A stretch of DNA of 22,779 bases from an uncultured Eubacteriales bacterium (lineage in GTDB: Bacteria > Bacillota > Clostridia > Christensenellales > UBA1242), in assembly GCA_948971535.1 (NCBI GenBank), contig CARFEX010000002.1:286-23064 (forward strand). Reading direction: 5' to 3'. Each line of letters starts with the position of its first letter. The stretch's first letter is position 1. Shown here one piece after another: positions 9,152-16,124 of this stretch. The notes beneath the pieces are model-generated. The model ran no database searches. It saw only the letters and a list, made by a program, of their open reading frames with translations, and had not been told where the DNA came from. The translations under genes were made by a program, and so were the position numbers.

Positions 9152-11815
9152 ATGAGATTAATTCCCAAAAAGACAAAAGTATCATCAACTGTTTGGTTGA
9201 ATTTTACATTGGTTGATTTGATTTTGGCATTTTGTTTAGGCATAATAGCTTTTTTAATTGTAATGTCAAATTTAACAACTAAGTGGGCCATTTTTATTGC
9301 TTTTATAAGTATATCCATTATGTTGTTTTTTCCAGATGAGGGCGAAAGAGGATATAATGAATTGATTTACATTTTGCAATATTTAGCATCAATAAAAAAG
9401 TTTGAAAAAGGTGGTAAAAAGAAAAATGATATTGCAAATTTAATACCTTTTACAAAAATTGATGAGTATGGTGTTGTAGAATATGGCGATTACTTTGGAG
9501 CAGTGATAGAAATTGGTTCAACAGAATTTGCACTATTGGATTTATACGAGCAAAACACAAGAATATCAGCGTTTGCAAGTCTTCTAAACAATTTGGGCGA
9601 AAATTCATTTGCACAATTAGTAAAAATAGATAGACCTATAAATTATGATGAGGCAGCAGCTATTCTATTCGCTAAGCTCGAAAAAGAGATTGAGCGTGAA
9701 AAACCAGATGAAGCACAAATCAATATATTAAAATCTCGTTTGGCTCAAATAGATAATATTAATAATCTTGAAAAGCAATATAGACCTTATTATTATTTTG
9801 TTGTTTATGACAAAACAAAAGAGGAACTATTTAAAAAGGTGGATATTGCAAGAATTGGTTTTGATAAAGCAAAGTTGTCTACAAAAATGCTAAATCAAAA
9901 AGAAGTTGCTGTATTTTTTAAATATTGCTATACAAGGAACTTTGATGAAAGGGATGTAGATAATGTAGAAAATAGTGATTATGCAAATTTTGTTAAGCCA
10001 GATAAAATACAATTCAAGTCAACAAGTTGCACACATGACAATACATATTCTTTCACGGTAGCAATATCTGATTATCCACTTTTAGTTGGCAATGCATGGG
10101 GGGCTGATATATTTAATATTGACAACACAAAAGTAGTTTTAAATATTAAGCCAGTGTCAAAGGACAAAGCAGTCAAAAGAATAGATAAGGCAGTAGTTGA
10201 ATTAGAAACTCGTAACAATAGAGGTAAATTGAGTGAGGCAATATCTCAAGAAACGCACGTGCAAACAATTGCACAATTGGCCCAAACAATTCAAAATGAA
10301 AATGAATTGTTGTTTGACTGCACATTGACCATTACAGCATTTAATAACACAAAAGAAAGTAATAGTGCGTTTAGAAAAGAATTACGAAGAAAATTGATGT
10401 CTGGTGGCTTTAGAGTTAATTTTTTGCGTGGCAGACAATTTCAAGGATTTGCCTCGGCAACGATTTCTCAAAAAACAAGCTTAAAAAGTCTGGAACGTGG
10501 CATTAATTCAGAAAGTTTAGCAGCAGTGTTTCCATTTGTGTTTACATCGATTATAGAGCCTCAAGGATATACATTAGGCTATGAATATTATCCGCTTATA
10601 ATTGATTTATGGAAAAGAAATAGCAAATATATAAACAGTAATTTGATGGTTTTAGGTAAGTCTGGTAGTGGCAAGTCCTTTTTTACAAAAACATTGCTTT
10701 CAATGGTTTATTCAGATAATTCCAGGATTTATATTTTGGACCCAGAAAATGAGTACGCAACGCTTTGTAAAAATGTGAATGGCAAGTTTATTGATGTAGG
10801 TAATGCAATCGAGGGAAGAATAAATCCATTACATATTTATCAAATACTAACAGATGATGGATTACCAGCACCACCAGAGATAGTTTTTTCTGCACACTTG
10901 CAATTTTTAGAAAGCTTTTTCAAAATTGTTTTGTCTGGTATAACATCGGATGCACTCGAAGAGCTGAACAACATCATTACGAAAGTTTACAAAGCAAAGG
11001 GTATTGATGAAAATACTGATTGTAGCAATCTAAAAGCTGAAGATTATCCAACTTTTGATGATTTGTATCAAACAGTTATTACAGAATTTGAAAAAGAGAA
11101 TTTGCCAAGCCGAAAGGCGAATTTAGAGCGTATCAAAACTTATGTTGCAAAATTTGCGACTGGTGGAAGATATTCCGTACTTTGGAATGGCCCGTCCACA
11201 TTAACATCTGAAGAGAAACTTGTGGTGTTCAATTTTCAATCTTTACTAGGCTCTCAAAACAATGTTGTGTCTAACGCCCAAATGCTTGTTATTATGCGTT
11301 TTTTAGACCAGCAAATAATCAATATTCGTGAACTTAATCGTGATGGCAAAAATAATATTCACCCTTTTGTTGCGATTGATGAGGGATATAACTTTATTGA
11401 CCAAGACAACCCAGTGGCACTCGACTTTGTATATTTGTGGTATAAAAGAATTAGAAAGTATAATGGTGCAATAATGTTTTTAACACAAAATTTGAGCGAT
11501 ATATTGGGTAATCCTACTATTGTACAAAAAACTACTGCAATTATAAACAACACGCAATATTCATTTATTTTTGCATTAGCTCCTGCGGATTTGCAAATAT
11601 TAATCGATTTGTATAAATCTGCAGGCAATATAAATGAAACGGAGCAAAATCAAATAGCAAATGCCGGGAACGGCGAATGTTTTCTCATTTCATCGGCGAA
11701 TGAGAGAACGAACTTTAGAGTTGTTGCATCAGACTTAGTGTATACACTTTTTGAAAAACCTAATGCAAACGAACTCATTAAATCGGGAAACTTGTGTTCC
11801 CCACAACATAATTAA
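9152..11815 (+). CDS. VirB4-type conjugation ATPase with N-terminal VirB3/PrgI-like membrane hairpin
   Basis: The motor ATPase of the secretion channel, which in this family powers channel assembly and DNA or protein export. The 887-residue protein begins with two membrane helices (about 19-39 and 43-60), as in proteins where a VirB3/PrgI-like segment is fused to VirB4. The ATPase domain has Walker A GKSGSGKS at 502-509, an ILDPENEY strand after it, and Walker B VAIDEGYN with D743-E744. The later TQNLSDI segment is typical of VirB4/TraE. ATG at 9152 is chosen because AAAGGAG (9137-9143) precedes it at normal spacing; the in-frame TTG at 9146 has none. It starts 2 nt after the VirB6-like stop. 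All motifs needed for activity appear intact. Confidence 0.94.
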   Translation: MRLIPKKTKVSSTVWLNFTLVDLILAFCLGIIAFLIVMSNLTTKWAIFIAFISISIMLFFPDEGERGYNELIYILQYLASIKKFEKGGKKKNDIANLIPFTKIDEYGVVEYGDYFGAVIEIGSTEFALLDLYEQNTRISAFASLLNNLGENSFAQLVKIDRPINYDEAAAILFAKLEKEIEREKPDEAQINILKSRLAQIDNINNLEKQYRPYYYFVVYDKTKEELFKKVDIARIGFDKAKLSTKMLNQKEVAVFFKYCYTRNFDERDVDNVENSDYANFVKPDKIQFKSTSCTHDNTYSFTVAISDYPLLVGNAWGADIFNIDNTKVVLNIKPVSKDKAVKRIDKAVVELETRNNRGKLSEAISQETHVQTIAQLAQTIQNENELLFDCTLTITAFNNTKESNSAFRKELRRKLMSGGFRVNFLRGRQFQGFASATISQKTSLKSLERGINSESLAAVFPFVFTSIIEPQGYTLGYEYYPLIIDLWKRNSKYINSNLMVLGKSGSGKSFFTKTLLSMVYSDNSRIYILDPENEYATLCKNVNGKFIDVGNAIEGRINPLHIYQILTDDGLPAPPEIVFSAHLQFLESFFKIVLSGITSDALEELNNIITKVYKAKGIDENTDCSNLKAEDYPTFDDLYQTVITEFEKENLPSRKANLERIKTYVAKFATGGRYSVLWNGPSTLTSEEKLVVFNFQSLLGSQNNVVSNAQMLVIMRFLDQQIINIRELNRDGKNNIHPFVAIDEGYNFIDQDNPVALDFVYLWYKRIRKYNGAIMFLTQNLSDILGNPTIVQKTTAIINNTQYSFIFALAPADLQILIDLYKSAGNINETEQNQIANAGNGECFLISSANERTNFRVVASDLVYTLFEKPNANELIKSGNLCSPQHN

Positions 11816-11842
11816 AAATTAATTCAAAGGAGAATAAAAAAT

Positions 11843-12166
11843 ATGATAAAAGCAACAATTATTGGTAATTTAGTAAGCAATCCAGAGTTAAAGGAAATCA
11901 AAGACAAAAAAGTGTGTATAATCACCATTGCATCAAACAGATATGGAAAAGACACACCAGATGTATTGCGTGTGGAAATTTGGGGTAAGACTGCGGAGAA
12001 TTGTAATACATACTTAAAAAAAGGGTCAAGTGTTGCAGCATCCGGAGATTTGTCAATTGATTTGTACAAGAAAAATGAAGATACACATGTGTCTGTTAAA
12101 CTAGTAAATGCTGAAGTAGAGTTTATGGATAGAAAAACAACACAAAAAGGTGGTGAAGAAGAATGA
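11843..12166 (+). CDS. ssb: Short single-stranded DNA-binding protein (SSB)
   Basis: A 107-residue OB-fold SSB that would coat single-stranded DNA during transfer or replication of the element. The family pattern is visible: MIKATIIGNL start, an internal NPELKE segment, VCIITIASNR, the VLRVEIWGKTAENCNTYLKKG core and a GDLSIDLY strand. It ends soon after the OB fold with GGEEE, so the long flexible tail and the acidic DDDIPF-like tip of chromosomal SSB, which recruits partner proteins, are absent. AAAGGAG at 11826-11832 is the ribosome site. Its TGA overlaps the parA start by 4 nt (ATGA), showing translational coupling. This looks like an element-borne, stripped-down SSB rather than the housekeeping copy. 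Confidence 0.88.
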   Translation: MIKATIIGNLVSNPELKEIKDKKVCIITIASNRYGKDTPDVLRVEIWGKTAENCNTYLKKGSSVAASGDLSIDLYKKNEDTHVSVKLVNAEVEFMDRKTTQKGGEEE

Positions 12167-12921
12167 AAACCATAGTTGTATTCAATCAAAAGGGCGGTGT
12201 CGGTAAAACATCAACCGTTATTAATATGATGTCAGAACTATCCTTAAGGCATAAAAAAGTTTTAGCAATCGATTTAGATGCACAATGCAATTTAACATCA
12301 TTTTGTGGCTTTAAGTATAGTAAGTATAGTGTAGTTGATTGGTTGTTATCAGATAAGTTAAAATTAGATTTTGTAGTTTGTAATACAAAATATGGTGATT
12401 TAATACCTGCAGATGAAAGATTGCACATGGAAATGTTGAAGTTTGCCTCAATGCCTGCATTTGTTATTAGAATTAAAAATTTGCTTGTCAATTTAAAAGA
12501 GTATGACTATGTTGTTATCGATTGTCCACCAACTGTCAATCAATTAACAGCTGCAGCTTTAGTTGCTGCTGACTATGTGCTTATTCCAACTGAAACAGAA
12601 TTTTTCAGTGCAGCTGGTATTGAAATGATAGCACAAACAATTGAACAAATTAAACCACTAAATCCTGCACTGAAAGTTTTGGGAGTTTTGATTGTTAAAT
12701 ATCAAGCAAATAGAACATTGACACGTGCTATTGAACAAAAGTTAAATGCAACGATTAAAAAGTATTTAGATTGCGATTTGTTAAAGACTAAAATACGATT
12801 TACAGTAGATGTTCCTGCAGCTCAAGCAAGCGGATTGTCAGTTAAAGATTACAAAACGAAATCAAATTCTGCAGTAGATTATGCAGAATTTGTGGAGGAA
12901 ATATGGCAAATAATCAAGTAA
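12163..12921 (+). CDS. parA: ParA-family partition ATPase
   Basis: A 252-residue ParA/Soj-type ATPase that distributes DNA by cycling between DNA-bound and free forms. Walker A with the deviant lysine is KGGVGKTS at 10-17 (K10), the A' motif is DLDAQ at 37-41 and Walker B is VVIDCPP at 117-123. There is no N-terminal helix-turn-helix, so it is a short type (Ib or Soj-like), which is normally partnered by a small DNA-binding protein encoded directly downstream. Such a gene is present and overlaps it by 19 nt. On an integrative element, partition genes would stabilise the excised circle; this is inference. A MinD/FlhG-type assignment is less likely because a membrane-binding amphipathic C-terminus is not evident. 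Confidence 0.93.
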   Translation: MKTIVVFNQKGGVGKTSTVINMMSELSLRHKKVLAIDLDAQCNLTSFCGFKYSKYSVVDWLLSDKLKLDFVVCNTKYGDLIPADERLHMEMLKFASMPAFVIRIKNLLVNLKEYDYVVIDCPPTVNQLTAAALVAADYVLIPTETEFFSAAGIEMIAQTIEQIKPLNPALKVLGVLIVKYQANRTLTRAIEQKLNATIKKYLDCDLLKTKIRFTVDVPAAQASGLSVKDYKTKSNSAVDYAEFVEEIWQIIK

Positions 12922-13160
12922 AAAATTATTCATTAATAGACGGGCTTTTTAGTAATCCTCATCAAAAACAAGTTGGACAAGTCGAGCAAGTCCAAAAGAG
13001 AACATTTAAAATTTCCAATGAATATTGGGATGACTTTTTGATTTTGGTTGCAGCTCAAAAAACAACACAAGCAGAATTAATAAACACTTTAATAAAAAAA
13101 GCAGTGCAAGAAAATAGCGAAAAGATTGCTAATTATAAAAAAATTATTAGTAAATGTTAG
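12903..13160 (+). CDS. Small ribbon-helix-helix-like protein, probable ParA partner
   Basis: An 85-residue protein whose start overlaps the end of parA by 19 nt; GGAGG at 12894-12898 lies inside parA. Residues 33-70 fit a ribbon-helix-helix fold: strand RTFKIS, helix EYWDDFLILVAAQ, turn KTTQ and helix AELINTLIKKAVQE. Small RHH proteins encoded after a short ParA usually bind the partition site and often repress the operon. The N-terminal 20 residues are flexible and are followed by KQVGQVEQVQ (22-31), made by the same 9-nt repeat seen in the coupling-protein tail. The likely role is centromere binding (ParB, ParG or Omega-like), from fold and context only. No residue-level identification is possible. 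Confidence 0.7.
   Translation: MANNQVKNYSLIDGLFSNPHQKQVGQVEQVQKRTFKISNEYWDDFLILVAAQKTTQAELINTLIKKAVQENSEKIANYKKIISKC
12969..12995 (+). repeat. Three tandem 9-nt CAAGTNNNN units
   Basis: Units CAAGTTGGA, CAAGTCGAG and CAAGTCCAA are in frame and encode QVG QVE QVQ, between the N-terminal tail and the DNA-binding fold of the small partition protein. They match the units at 1970-2023 and the hairpin after the gene. Confidence 0.75.
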
Positions 13161-13170
13161 AAAATCTAAT

Positions 13171-13196
13171 GACTTGTCGGACTTGTCCGACAAGTC
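13171..13196. repeat. Perfect 11-bp-stem hairpin built from the same 9-nt repeat
   Basis: GACTTGTCGGA, a CTTG loop and TCCGACAAGTC form a perfect 11-bp stem. It starts 10 nt after the stop of the partition protein gene. There is no run of T after the stem (GGTAGATTATT follows), so it is not a standard intrinsic terminator. It could be a partition or regulatory site, a weak terminator, or a mobile repeat of the family found inside two nearby genes. Confidence 0.7.
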
Positions 13197-13208
13197 GGTA
13201 GATTATTC

Positions 13209-13237
13209 TTGACTTTGCATAAATATCTTGATATAAT
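13209..13237 (+). promoter_or_regulatory. Sigma-70/SigA-type promoter of the small lipoprotein
   Basis: TTGACT at 13209-13214, a 17-nt spacer and TATAAT at 13232-13237, about 22 nt before the GAGGT ribosome site of the gene starting at 13266. It shows that the lipoprotein is transcribed separately from the conjugation operon. Confidence 0.85.
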
Positions 13238-13265
13238 TAAAATACAAAAAATATGAGGTAAATTT

Positions 13266-13766
13266 ATGAAAAAGAAATTTATAATTTTAATTAGTATTCT
13301 TGTGTTATCAATTATTTGTGCGACAACTTTAGTTGCATGTGGCAACAAATATGAGAAGGACCCAATTATCGGTAATTATTTAACGGAAGATGGTAAATAT
13401 TTTGTGCAAATAGTGCATTGTAAACCAGAAGATGAAGGTTGTGACTGTGAGGATATTAATCATTTTAAGTTGACAAATACTTACTATACATCTGATGGTA
13501 GTGGAATATATACAAAAACATTGTTTTTGAAATATAATAAAGATACAAAAGAATATGATTTTTTGTCGCATAAAAATACTGAAACGTTTTGGATTGCTGG
13601 AGTAATGTGTGAACAATATGATGGCAAAATCGTTATCAATAATGATGGCATAATGTTGAGTTCAGATACTAAATTTAATTCTGATATCACGGAATATATT
13701 AATGTGAAATTACATCCAACAACAATGAATACGATTGATGAATGGAAAGCAAGCATACAAAAATAA
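13266..13766 (+). CDS. Small lipoprotein of unknown function
   Basis: A 166-residue exported lipoprotein. The signal peptide has a lysine-rich start, a hydrophobic core and lipobox LVAC with the lipidated Cys25. The mature part (~140 residues) is hydrophilic and has a cysteine cluster CKPEDEGCDC at about residues 57-66, a further Cys near 119, and mixed beta-type sequence; I do not recognise a family. It has its own promoter upstream and a terminator immediately downstream, so it is a single-gene unit. It sits just beyond the partition genes and could be cargo of the element or the first gene outside it. Lipid anchoring and surface location are well supported; its function is unknown. Confidence 0.8.
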   Translation: MKKKFIILISILVLSIICATTLVACGNKYEKDPIIGNYLTEDGKYFVQIVHCKPEDEGCDCEDINHFKLTNTYYTSDGSGIYTKTLFLKYNKDTKEYDFLSHKNTETFWIAGVMCEQYDGKIVINNDGIMLSSDTKFNSDITEYINVKLHPTTMNTIDEWKASIQK

Positions 13767-13770
13767 AATC

Positions 13771-13806
13771 AAACAGCGTATAAGGAATTGTCTTATACGC
13801 TGTTTT
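13771..13806. terminator. Rho-independent terminator after the small lipoprotein
   Basis: AAACAGCGTATAAG (13771-13784) pairs perfectly with CTTATACGCTGTTT (13792-13805) around a 7-nt loop, ending in TTTT. The matching A-run on the left makes it potentially active in both directions. It starts 4 nt after the stop and ends 18 nt before the transposase start. Confidence 0.9.
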
Positions 13807-13824
13807 AGTAATAGAGGTAAATTA

Positions 13825-15189
13825 ATGGAATTAAAATTTCAAATAGAAAATTTAGTAAAGGAAGTTGTGGAAAATGTGCTTTGTAGTATTTTTACAAACT
13901 TAAAAAACTACGATTTTTCACAAATCATTTCAAAAACACAAGAACAAACAAATAAATTGGGAGTAAATCTTGTTAAACTGGCTTGTAAAGAAATTGAAAG
14001 GGGTTTTGATGAACAAAGAGACAAACATAGGGTTGTCGTAAAAAATAAAGGCAAAACTCGCAGTATTTTGAGTGAACTGGGAGAAATAAAATTGCAACGC
14101 ACATTGTACTTTGATAAAAATTTGTCAAAGTGCTTTTTTGCAGTCGATGAATTACTACATTTAGAAAAATATAGCAGAATTGATAAAAACTTGCAATCTA
14201 AATTGGTAAATGCAGCTACATTGACTAGCTTTGGAAAGGCAAGTGAATTAATAGACAGAAAGGTTACACGGCAAACAGTACATAATTTAGTGAAAAAAGT
14301 CAATGTTAAAGAGTTAGAAGTTCCGCCATCGCAAAAAACAAAGCAAATTGAAGATTTATATATTGAAGCTGATGAGGACCATATTCATCTAAATAATTCA
14401 AAAAGTGCAGAGGTTAAATTGATATATGTTCATGAAGGAACTCGCAAAGTTTGCTCTGGTAGAACAGAGTTAATAAACCCAAAATACTTTGTAACTACAA
14501 GCGATGATGTAGATAAGTTTTGGTCTGATGTTGCATATTATATTCAAACTAACTATGCAACAAGAAATACAACTATTCATCTATCTGGCGATGGTGCTGC
14601 CTGGATTAAATATGGAATAGGGGTATTCCCAGGGTGCAGATATCATTTAGATAAATTTCATATACATAAAAGTATTACGAATGCATGCTATGGTAATAAG
14701 AAGTGGCAGGCAAAAATTATAAGCGCATTAAAAGAAAAAGATTTTAGTAAAGCAGCATTTTTGTATAAAGAACATTACAAAACCCACGAGAAAAAATCTG
14801 AAAGAAAGAATATAGTCAATAGTTGGCTATATTTGCAAAACAATTTAAAATCAATTGATTTGTCAAAGCAATATTCTTGTGCAGCAGAAGGACATGTATC
14901 TCATGTGCTATCTGCTCGAATGTCATCACGGCCAATGGGGTGGAGCCTGCATGGTGCAGAGCGGATTGCGAAACTGCGAGCATACCATTTTAATGGTGGC
15001 GATTTTAGTAAAATATTTGATAAAAGTGCAGATTTTTCAATGGATGAATGTTTTTCTACTAATTACAACTATATGCAAACAATGTCTAGTAGTTACTATA
15101 AGCCTGCAAAAGTCGTTGGTATTGATGGCTTATCTGATAGAATAGCTAAAATATTAAGGTCCACTACAGCATTAAAATCTCATTTTTAA
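13825..15189 (+). CDS. ISLre2-family (UPF0236) transposase
   Basis: A 454-residue transposase-like protein of the ISLre2/UPF0236 family. Recognisable blocks are an LGEIKLQRTLYFDKN-type segment followed by a CFFAVDELL segment, VTRQTVHNLVKKV (helix-turn-helix-like), LYIEADEDHIHL, VHEGTRKV, the catalytic-region signature LSGDGAAWIKYGI, and YHLDKFHIHK. These Asp/Glu-rich blocks match a DDE-type catalytic core, and the length is normal for the family, so the gene appears intact. An in-frame ATG at 13735 would add 30 residues that run through the upstream gene end and its terminator. ATG 13825, with AGAGGT at 13813-13818, is the credible start. No promoter of its own is evident and a terminator lies immediately upstream, so expression is doubtful in its present position. 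Confidence 0.92.
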   Translation: MELKFQIENLVKEVVENVLCSIFTNLKNYDFSQIISKTQEQTNKLGVNLVKLACKEIERGFDEQRDKHRVVVKNKGKTRSILSELGEIKLQRTLYFDKNLSKCFFAVDELLHLEKYSRIDKNLQSKLVNAATLTSFGKASELIDRKVTRQTVHNLVKKVNVKELEVPPSQKTKQIEDLYIEADEDHIHLNNSKSAEVKLIYVHEGTRKVCSGRTELINPKYFVTTSDDVDKFWSDVAYYIQTNYATRNTTIHLSGDGAAWIKYGIGVFPGCRYHLDKFHIHKSITNACYGNKKWQAKIISALKEKDFSKAAFLYKEHYKTHEKKSERKNIVNSWLYLQNNLKSIDLSKQYSCAAEGHVSHVLSARMSSRPMGWSLHGAERIAKLRAYHFNGGDFSKIFDKSADFSMDECFSTNYNYMQTMSSSYYKPAKVVGIDGLSDRIAKILRSTTALKSHF

Positions 15190-15255
15190 CACAAAAGAAA
15201 AAAAATCAAAAAAATATGCTGAAAACTCTTGACACTATCATGTTTACATGCCGTA

Positions 15256-15284
15256 TTGACCATAAAAAATTTATATGATATAAT
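15256..15284 (+). promoter_or_regulatory. Promoter of the SGNH lipoprotein
   Basis: TTGACC at 15256-15261, a 17-nt spacer and TATAAT at 15279-15284, with an AGAGGG ribosome site 14 nt further on (15298-15303). A CATG-TTTA-CATG small palindrome lies just upstream at 15239-15250. Confidence 0.85.
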
Positions 15285-15310
15285 TAATAAAAAGATTAGA
15301 GGGATAATCA

Positions 15311-16009
15311 ATGAAAAATAAAATTTTTATTTGCTTATCTATTTTAAGCATTGTAATATTAAGTTGCTGCATTTTGGTGGGCTGTAGCAAAAATATTTCT
15401 ACGGAATACGATATCGTAAAAACAACTAAGATGCAAAATTTTGAATTGTTAAATCAATCGGCTGTACATAATCAAGTGGTGTTCATCGGAGATTCTATAA
15501 TAGAATTGTACCCAACATACGAATTATTTGCCGATAAAGATAAAATAGTCTATAACCGTGGCATTAGTGGAGATACATCGGATAAAATGTTGGAAAGACT
15601 TAATGTAAATTGTTTGAATATTTTACCCGAAACAGTATATATATTGGTCGGAACAAATGATATTGCAAAAAAAATAGACCATAACACAATCATAAGTAAT
15701 ATTACAAAGTCAATAAATAAATGTGTGGAAAGCGGCGTGAAAAAAGTTATCGTTAGTGGTCTATATCCTGTAAATAAAGCGATTGATGCTGGTATGGTCG
15801 GCAGTAGAACTAATAAAGAGATACAGAAATTAAACGGAAAAATAAAAGTTGCTGTGGAAAATAATAATGCGATTTTTAGTGATTTGACAAGTGTTTTGGC
15901 AGATAAAGAGGGTAATTTTAATAAGGAATATACGTATGATGGTTTACACCCAAATGCCAAAGGCTATGAGCAAATTACAAAAGCAATTATACCGATGATT
16001 TTTTCATAA
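15311..16009 (+). CDS. SGNH/GDSL-family lipoprotein hydrolase
   Basis: A 232-residue secreted lipoprotein esterase. The signal peptide carries lipobox LVGC with Cys25. All SGNH blocks are present: block I FIGDS with nucleophile Ser63, block II SGDT with Gly88, block III GTND with Asn117 and block V DGLH with Asp211-His214. The order and spacing are those of lysophospholipase L1/TesA-like or acetylxylan-esterase-like SGNH hydrolases, acting on the outer face of the membrane. The substrate cannot be read from sequence; lipids, acetylated glycans and peptidoglycan O-acetyl groups are all possible. It has its own promoter and no partner genes, and shares the short promoter-plus-lipoprotein layout of the gene at 13266. 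Confidence 0.92.
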   Translation: MKNKIFICLSILSIVILSCCILVGCSKNISTEYDIVKTTKMQNFELLNQSAVHNQVVFIGDSIIELYPTYELFADKDKIVYNRGISGDTSDKMLERLNVNCLNILPETVYILVGTNDIAKKIDHNTIISNITKSINKCVESGVKKVIVSGLYPVNKAIDAGMVGSRTNKEIQKLNGKIKVAVENNNAIFSDLTSVLADKEGNFNKEYTYDGLHPNAKGYEQITKAIIPMIFS

Positions 16010-16086
16010 TAAGTTTTTTATTTTTTGGCTAGTATAATATTTATAGGATATTTTAAATAACAATTATTAATTTATAATTTGAAATT

Positions 16087-16119
16087 AAAAAAGCAGTCGG
16101 AAAGTCCAACTGCTTTTTT
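16087..16119. terminator. Bidirectional intrinsic terminator between convergent genes
   Basis: AAAAAAGCAGT (16087-16097) pairs with ACTGCTTTTTT (16109-16119), with GG/CC extending the stem past one C-A mismatch. T-runs follow on both strands. It serves the SGNH gene on the + strand (stop 78 nt upstream) and the MscS gene on the - strand (stop 6 nt away). Confidence 0.9.
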
Positions 16120-16124
16120 AATGT

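Noticed and set aside
13161..13265. Intrinsic terminator of the transfer operon at the 13171 hairpin
   Set aside because: The stem is strong but no T-run follows, so it is listed as a repeat hairpin rather than a terminator.
13735..13824. An N-terminal extension of 30 residues on the transposase
   Set aside because: It would overlap the end of the lipoprotein gene and run through the terminator hairpin; ATG 13825 has a proper ribosome site and begins the family-like sequence.
14855..15145. A 96-codon + strand frame inside the transposase gene
   Set aside because: A shadow of the transposase, whose sequence in the main frame is clearly conserved in type.
15225..15250. TTGACA at 15229 as the promoter of the SGNH gene
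   Set aside because: No -10 follows at 16-18 nt; TTGACC/TATAAT at 15256-15284 is much better.
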